From contig SMXE01000154.1 of NCBI GenBank assembly GCA_004357015.1, positions 1-11,545 of the forward strand: DNA of 11,545 nucleotides. Direction: 5' to 3'. A program made the translations under genes and the position numbers. Position 1 is the first letter of the stretch. Each line of letters opens with the position of its first letter. This DNA is from Caldithrix sp. GTDB lineage: Bacteria; Zhuqueibacterota; Zhuqueibacteria; Oceanimicrobiales; Oceanimicrobiaceae. The notes under the pieces were generated by a model, which was not told the DNA's origin, searched no databases, and was given only the letters and a program-made list of their open reading frames with translations. Positions 8,040 to 11,545 of the stretch are shown piece by piece.

Positions 8040-8402
8040 ATGATTGAAAGCGAACAAATGCCCACAGTGATTCGACTCTGGATCCAGAACATCTACGAAG
8101 ACAGTCAATATCAAACTTGTACAGTGTTCTAAGTAAGGGTGATATAGGAAACCAGATAATATCGAGGTTCGCCAAATCTTCTTTGTGAGTCAATTTGCAA
8201 TATATATCAGCATGTCAACTACGGTGGGCAGTACCGCTGGATTCGAAGTGACGTTCGAAACTTCGTTGACGAACTCGGGTTCAACGACAAGGTTTCCTCG
8301 ATCAATATTTACCGAGGAAACCATTACGAGACTGGGGACACGATGCGATTTTACCAGAATGTCAACCGGCGAAATAAAAGGCAAAGTTACCGAGACCAAA
8401 AA
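8040..8402 (+). pseudogene. Decayed beta/gamma-crystallin-like gene remnant
   Basis: One plus-strand frame carries three Greek-key-like starts: IYEDSQYQ (8091-8114), IYQHVNYGG (8202-8228) and FYQNVNRRN (8349-8375). The second continues through FVDELGF to NDKVSSI, where NDKVSS (8283-8300) is a full match to the (N/D)(N/D)xx(S/T)S calcium motif of the beta/gamma-crystallin fold. In-frame stops TAA at 8130, TAG at 8145 and TAA at 8157 separate motif 1 from motif 2, and no usable start with a ribosome-binding site follows them. The frame runs into the 3' end of the convergent methyltransferase gene, so the C-terminus is also lost or degraded. The family call comes from motif shape only. A random frame could show one motif, but three in the same frame at about 37- and 48-residue spacing make chance less likely. 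Confidence 0.5.
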
Positions 8403-8412
8403 ACGAGCCCAC

Positions 8413-9144
8413 CTACGAGACTACGGGTCGGCGGTAGATCCTTGGCAGGAAACGAGGGGTCTTTTCGGCGTAGGCTAAGTAGGCATCACCGAACTCAGCA
8501 ATGACAGTCGCTTCTTCCCGCTTCGCAAGCCAGATGTAGGCAGTCACCAGAACCGGCCAGAGAAGCAGCGTGATCACGGACGGCCAGTGCAGAATCCAGC
8601 CGAGGGTAAAGAGAAACATGCCGGTGTATTGCGGATGGCGAATGTAGCGGTAAATGCCGTGCGTGACCAGCCCTTGCGCCGCATGAATTTTATACCATCC
8701 CAGCGCAATGAGCAGCAGGCCGAACATGCTCATCCAGGTACCGATCAGGGGGCCGGCGTGGCCAAACAGCTTGCGGGAAACGCCCCACAACGAGGGCACC
8801 TCCACCAGCGGCGAGACCAGGAAGATCACCAGGGGCCAGCCAAACATCTCTGTCATCAGGGCGATGACAAAGGCGATGAAAGCACCCTTCGACTTCCACG
8901 TGCTGATAGTTGAGCGGCGGTATGGCAGCAAAGCCAGGAAAGCCACAACAATCAAAATGTTCACAACGATCAATCCGCCGGTCCCGAAAGTGTCTCTCAG
9001 CCAAGTGATCGTAACCGGCGGCCCGCCGTGGTGAAACAGCTCAACGGCATAAATCGCGGCAAAAAGCACGAGCGCGGTCCACCCGATCCAGGTTAAGTAT
9101 TTTGACCGGGAACCTTCACTTTGAGTTTGCTGTTCTGTTGACAT
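8413..9144 (-). CDS. Membrane methyltransferase of the isoprenylcysteine/phospholipid methyltransferase (ICMT/PEMT-like) type
   Basis: This predicted integral membrane, S-adenosylmethionine-dependent methyltransferase has 243 residues from the chosen start. Hydrophobic segments lie near residues 17-35, 57-74, 88-112, 132-152 and 175-207. The family signature is in the C-terminal half: GIYRYIRHPQYTG (163-175), then the REEA pair (209-212) and the FGDAYLAYAEKTPRFLP end, as in ICMT-like proteins. The acceptor (lipid, isoprenoid or other) is unknown. The ATG at 9144 is preferred because AGGA lies a few bases upstream and the likely -10 box (9178-9173) would be downstream of the two further upstream in-frame starts (9237 and 9192). 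It stands alone, convergent with the crystallin remnant. I see no strong terminator after it, only a T6 run just past the stop. Confidence 0.85.
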   Translation of the reverse strand: MSTEQQTQSEGSRSKYLTWIGWTALVLFAAIYAVELFHHGGPPVTITWLRDTFGTGGLIVVNILIVVAFLALLPYRRSTISTWKSKGAFIAFVIALMTEMFGWPLVIFLVSPLVEVPSLWGVSRKLFGHAGPLIGTWMSMFGLLLIALGWYKIHAAQGLVTHGIYRYIRHPQYTGMFLFTLGWILHWPSVITLLLWPVLVTAYIWLAKREEATVIAEFGDAYLAYAEKTPRFLPRIYRRPVVS

Positions 9145-9172
9145 ATTTTTCCTGCCCTTCGAGTTGGCCACC

Positions 9173-9181
9173 GTTATAGCA
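9173..9181 (-). promoter_or_regulatory. Probable extended -10 promoter of the methyltransferase gene
   Basis: TGCTATAAC on the minus strand (9181-9173) matches the extended -10 pattern TGnTATAAT with one change. The base stretch 17 upstream (AATAGG) is a poor -35, as is common for extended -10 promoters. The predicted start near 9166 leaves a short leader with a ribosome-binding site before ATG 9144. Confidence 0.4.
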
Positions 9182-9205
9182 CTACCAATCATGTTCCTAT
9201 TTTTC

Positions 9206-9231
9206 AAAACCAAAATTGAGCGATTGGTTTT
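9206..9231. promoter_or_regulatory. Perfect 8-base dyad upstream of the methyltransferase promoter
   Basis: AAAACCAA (9206-9213) and TTGGTTTT (9224-9231) are exact reverse complements with a 10-base spacer. A further half-site ACCAATC at 9184-9190 is the reverse complement of GATTGGT at 9222-9228. The dyad is centred about 50 bases upstream of the predicted transcription start, a position typical for an activator. No T-run follows, so a terminator is unlikely. Confidence 0.3.
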
Positions 9232-9251
9232 CGGCAATTAGCTTTTAGAGT

Positions 9252-9353
9252 GAATGACCGAAAATAGCCTTTTCCGGTCATTCCCGCATGTCTCTGTCTG
9301 GCGACACAAAAGGCTGGTCCCGGCATGTTGTAAGCCGGGATCGCCGAAATGAC
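9252..9353. repeat. Palindromic MITE-like intergenic repeat
   Basis: A first hairpin pairs GAATGACCGAAAA (9252-9264) with TTTT-C-CGGTCATTC (9270-9283), one base bulged. A second hairpin is TCCCGGC, 9-base loop, GCCGGGA (9318-9340). GTCATT at 9277 and AATGAC at 9348-9353 form matching outer ends (TCATTCCCGC versus TCATTTCGGC in inverse). This GTCATTCC...CCGGGA...AATGAC layout resembles common small dispersed palindromes. No open frame or transposase lies inside. Confidence 0.5.
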
Positions 9354-9423
9354 ATTAGTGAGCGAGTTTCTGTTCAGACAATAGCTAATGGCTAAACGCG
9401 TATTTTAGGTTAAAGAAACTATC

Positions 9424-9472
9424 AGTCGTCAGCCATGAGTTTAAAGCTCAAAGCTCCTAGCTGATAGCTCAA
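9424..9472. repeat. Seven tandem heptamers beginning AG
   Basis: The stretch divides into AGTCGTC, AGCCATG, AGTTTAA, AGCTCAA, AGCTCCT, AGCTGAT and AGCTCAA. AGCT recurs exactly every 7 bases at 9445, 9452, 9459 and 9466. AGCTAAT-GGCTAAA at 9383-9396 looks like a detached fragment of the same repeat. It resembles heptanucleotide short tandem repeats known from cyanobacteria and some other bacteria. The remaining bases up to 9618 hold only a 7-base dyad (TTTGTTA 9496-9502, TAACAAA 9514-9520) and no gene. Confidence 0.6.
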
Positions 9473-9618
9473 GACCCTCCAAAATAACCAAGGCATTTGT
9501 TAAATTCAAGCTCTAACAAAACGCGGGTTGCCAGCGCAACGGCCGGCCAGGAAAGTCAGGAACATTGATGAATGGCAATGGGTTGAAGTAACTGACAGAA
9601 GCTGACGATGACAACAGA

Positions 9619-10488
9619 ATGAAAGCCCCTATTCCCTCCCTGCTCCTGATTCTCTCCATTTTGATCGCCCCTTCGTCCAGCGCTGTTTTCGGCCAGTCGG
9701 AAACAGTCTATGACGACAGCACGACCCGGCCACCCGACAAGGCGCAGGACATCTTGACCGGCAACACGCCAGAGAAGAAACGCTATGCGGTCGAAAAGTA
9801 CAAGCTTCTGGAGAATACCATCGATGTTCTGCCGGGTTCGGGCGTGTCCGGCCTCGACTTCAAAATAGACGCCATGCCCCTGCCGTTCGTGCTCGACCTG
9901 GAAGGGTTGCAGGGATTGGACCTGGCTCCGGTCGATCTGATCGACGGGGACATTCAGCGCAGATATCACGATGTTCCTGCCACAATCTCGCTCACGGCTG
10001 CCATCGAAAGTCTGGTGCGAAGTTTGAAGAAATCCTCCAGGAAACGCGATGTCCAGGACCTGCCGCTGCCAACCGATATGGAAATAGATGTACTGAAAGT
10101 GCTGTGGGTGAAGGGAAACGCCACCCCCGGTGAGATCTACGCCCAACTGGATACCTCGAACATAATTTTTGCGGAGCAGTTGCAGAATGTGATGGAGAAA
10201 ATGGTGGGTCGGGGATTCCTGGACCGAAAGAAAATATCACCTTCACATGAGTTCACCTTATTCGGTTTCGCAAAGATCGAATTGAGTTCCAAGAACCGCA
10301 AGAACAAAGTTTATCTCTACTGGCCCATCATTACCCGCGAAAAACTTTTCACTTATCTGGATGCCAAACGCTATCTGGCGTTGGTGGCTGCGAGAAGCGA
10401 CAACGACTACGACATCCGGAAAAACGATTACACGAGAAACTATCAAAAATATCTGGAGAAAAAGCTCTACAGAATGTTTGATGATTAG
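9619..10488 (+). CDS. Exported-looking protein with a C-terminal BlaI/MecI-like winged-helix domain
   Basis: The protein has 289 residues. Residues 1-26 form a classic signal peptide (Lys2, hydrophobic SLLLILSILIAP, likely cut near VFGQ/SET). Residues 27-145 are not recognised. Residues 148-240 match the BlaI/MecI/CopY winged-helix layout: LPLPTDMEIDVLKVLWVKG (first helix), NATPGEIYAQL (helix 2), NIIFAEQLQNVMEKMVGRGFLDRKK (recognition helix and strand), and KVYLYWPIITREKLF as the family's Y-x-Y-x-P wing and exit. The wing carries an insert of about 20 residues (208-229) that is longer than usual. The C-terminus is charged and lysine-rich. No BlaR1/M56 partner is nearby. The ATG at 9619 has a weak ribosome-binding site; an internal ATG at 10078 would remove the signal peptide but cuts into the domain edge and also lacks a site. 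The domain call is good; role and location are open. Confidence 0.75.
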   Translation: MKAPIPSLLLILSILIAPSSSAVFGQSETVYDDSTTRPPDKAQDILTGNTPEKKRYAVEKYKLLENTIDVLPGSGVSGLDFKIDAMPLPFVLDLEGLQGLDLAPVDLIDGDIQRRYHDVPATISLTAAIESLVRSLKKSSRKRDVQDLPLPTDMEIDVLKVLWVKGNATPGEIYAQLDTSNIIFAEQLQNVMEKMVGRGFLDRKKISPSHEFTLFGFAKIELSSKNRKNKVYLYWPIITREKLFTYLDAKRYLALVAARSDNDYDIRKNDYTRNYQKYLEKKLYRMFDD

Positions 10489-10493
10489 TACCT

Positions 10494-10531
10494 CAAAAGT
10501 CAAATTGGATCATTTTTTGACAAGACTTTTG
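10494..10531. terminator. Weak inverted repeat between convergent genes (possible bidirectional terminator)
   Basis: CAAAAGTC (10494-10501) and GACTTTTG (10524-10531) are exact reverse complements around a 22-base loop, with an alternative inner pairing GTCAAA/TTTGAC. It lies just after the winged-helix gene stop and before the end of the converging gene. The stem is A/T-rich and followed by a G-run rather than a T-run, so support is weak. The rest of 10532-10612 shows nothing. Confidence 0.25.
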
Positions 10532-10612
10532 GGGGGTGGGGTTTGTGATTTGGCTGTTTGGCGCTTGGAATTTGTTCGTCAGGCACCGGACTCATTTTGT
10601 GGCTCCGCTGCG

Positions 10613-11545
10613 TCAGGAAATCTTAATCCAGCCATTCTTCAGATACCATTCCGCCGTCTCTTGCAAGCCCCTTCTTAATTCAAACTTCGGAGAAAAGTCC
10701 AGTTCGATTTTGGCCTTCTCGTTACTACAAATCCAGTGCGGCATTTTCAGCTCCCGATATTTGTCGAGATTGAGAATCGATGGCCGGCGAACCAGCCGCG
10801 CCGTCAAATCTGCCGCTGCTGCCACCACAAATGCCAGGAACAGCGGCAAAACGATTCGACGCGTCTTCACGCCCAGCACTTCGGCGATAGCCGTCCCAAG
10901 CTCATCCCACGTGTAGTATGTGTCGTCGCAAATATAGTACGTCTTTCCCACCGAGGCCTCTTTTTCTGCAGCGAGGATGATGCCCTCGGCCAAATCCTTC
11001 ACGTAGGCGAAAGAAGCTGTTCTTTCTCCGCCGCTGAGCACCGGCCGAATACCCTGTGTTGCGTATTTGAAGTAAGTAAATACGTCAGTGTCCCGGGGGC
11101 CGTAGACACTTGGAGGCCGAACAATGGTCAAAGGAATATTATCGGCGAACGACAGTGCGACTTGTTCTGCCGCGAGTTTGCTCCGGCCGTAGTTCGAAAC
11201 CGGCTGCGGTGGGTCGCTCTCTTTCAACGGCTGGCCATCATAGCTGGGGCCTGCTGCGGCCAGGCTCGAGATCAGCACAAAGCGCTTGAGGTCCGCATTC
11301 TGCTTGCAGACGGCCTCGAGCAAATTCTGTGTTCCGTCAACATTGGTGCGTTGAAACTCCGCCTGGTCTATGGCTTTGGTGCAACCGGCAAGATGGTAGA
11401 TGCGATCAAAGCCGCGCATGGCGCCAGCCAGTGAATCCGGGTCGGTCACATCGCCAGGTACGCGGACGAAATTCCGGCCGGACAGCCAGCCGTCCCCGCC
11501 CTTTTTATCGCGCAGAAGACAATGAACTTCCACACCTTTGCTCAA
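10613..11545 (-). CDS. NAD(P)-dependent epimerase/dehydratase (extended SDR), 5' end beyond the window
   Basis: This is a Rossmann-fold sugar-nucleotide or 3-beta-HSD-like dehydrogenase/epimerase. About 310 residues are visible. The frame is open to the window edge, and the GxxGxxG nucleotide-binding motif that should lie some 20-25 residues upstream of SKGVEVHCLLR is missing, so the true start is outside. Seen are GDVTD (31-35), the conserved HLAG (51-54), the active-site serine region LISSLAAAGP (91-100), the YGRSK catalytic pair (Tyr119, Lys123) and IVRPPSVYGPRD (141-152). A hydrophobic patch, LPLFLAFVVAAAADL, follows in the C-terminal substrate domain and could associate with the membrane, as in some 3-beta-HSD-like members. 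The substrate is unknown. The gene converges on the winged-helix gene, with a 124-base gap between the two stops. Confidence 0.92.
   Translation of the reverse strand: MSKGVEVHCLLRDKKGGDGWLSGRNFVRVPGDVTDPDSLAGAMRGFDRIYHLAGCTKAIDQAEFQRTNVDGTQNLLEAVCKQNADLKRFVLISSLAAAGPSYDGQPLKESDPPQPVSNYGRSKLAAEQVALSFADNIPLTIVRPPSVYGPRDTDVFTYFKYATQGIRPVLSGGERTASFAYVKDLAEGIILAAEKEASVGKTYYICDDTYYTWDELGTAIAEVLGVKTRRIVLPLFLAFVVAAAADLTARLVRRPSILNLDKYRELKMPHWICSNEKAKIELDFSPKFELRRGLQETAEWYLKNGWIKIS

Noticed and set aside
7966..8193. Minus-strand 75-codon open frame upstream of groES
   Set aside because: It crosses the hairpin repeat and the crystallin-like remnant, has no ribosome-binding site and no recognisable motif.
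8190..8399. Minus-strand 69-codon open frame
   Set aside because: The opposite strand has the crystallin-like calcium motif, and this frame looks like its mirror.
9526..9541. GTTGC-CAGC-GCAAC hairpin next to a GGCCGGCC palindrome, considered as a terminator or integron attC site
   Set aside because: Only five pairs, no T-run, no integrase or gene cassette nearby, and no conserved attC core pairs in the right arrangement.
9556..10146. Minus-strand 196-codon open frame
   Set aside because: It mirrors the signal-peptide/BlaI-like gene and shows no domain or start signal of its own.
10736..11434. Plus-strand 232-codon open frame
   Set aside because: It is entirely antisense to the conserved SDR coding sequence with clear catalytic motifs.

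Overview
The window is about half G+C and looks like a bacterial chromosome. Gene content suggests an FCB-type lineage: a DUF5683-like outer-layer protein with a C-terminal Arg-Phe end, a folB-folK-deoxynucleoside kinase cluster, a Gly-rich GroEL tail ending in Tyr, and several dispersed intergenic palindromes. Candidate KSB1 or Calditrichota would fit, but that is a guess from gene style, not a measured placement. No rRNA, tRNA, CRISPR array, transposase or phage gene is visible.

Bases 1-5545 (minus strand) hold one tightly packed gene string, read right to left: folB, folK, a deoxynucleoside kinase, a 58-residue small membrane protein, a DUF5683-like protein, a sodium-coupled NSS (LeuT/SLC6) transporter, a YfiM/DUF2279-like envelope protein and purF, which runs off the left edge. 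Gaps are 0-9 bases except 79 bases before the transporter. The string combines two folate steps, deoxynucleoside salvage and the first committed step of purine synthesis with an amino-acid-type transporter and three small envelope proteins. A near-consensus promoter (TTGACA, 17-base spacer, TATATT) precedes folB, and a perfect 10-base dyad lies across it.

Bases 5645-7822 (minus strand) are a groES-groEL operon: a near-consensus promoter, a CIRCE operator (HrcA target), strong ribosome-binding sites on both genes, and a strong intrinsic terminator that abuts the folB promoter.

Bases 7823-8412 have no intact gene. They contain two small hairpins sharing the apex CGCTCTGC and, on the plus strand, what looks like a decayed beta/gamma-crystallin-type gene: three Greek-key-like motifs in one frame, one with a complete N-D-x-x-S-S calcium motif, interrupted by three stop codons.

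Bases 8413-9144 (minus strand) encode a membrane methyltransferase of the isoprenylcysteine/phospholipid methyltransferase type, with a probable extended -10 promoter and an upstream dyad. Bases 9145-9618 are non-coding and repeat-rich: a palindromic MITE-like element, seven tandem heptamers and a short dyad.

Bases 9619-10488 (plus strand) encode an odd protein with a signal peptide and a BlaI/MecI-like winged-helix domain. It converges on a 5'-truncated extended SDR (NAD-dependent epimerase/dehydratase) gene that runs off the right edge.

The most unusual items are the exported-looking BlaI-like protein, the crystallin remnant, the dyad over the folB promoter, and the mixed folate/nucleotide/envelope operon. 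None of these is proven to be a new system from sequence alone.
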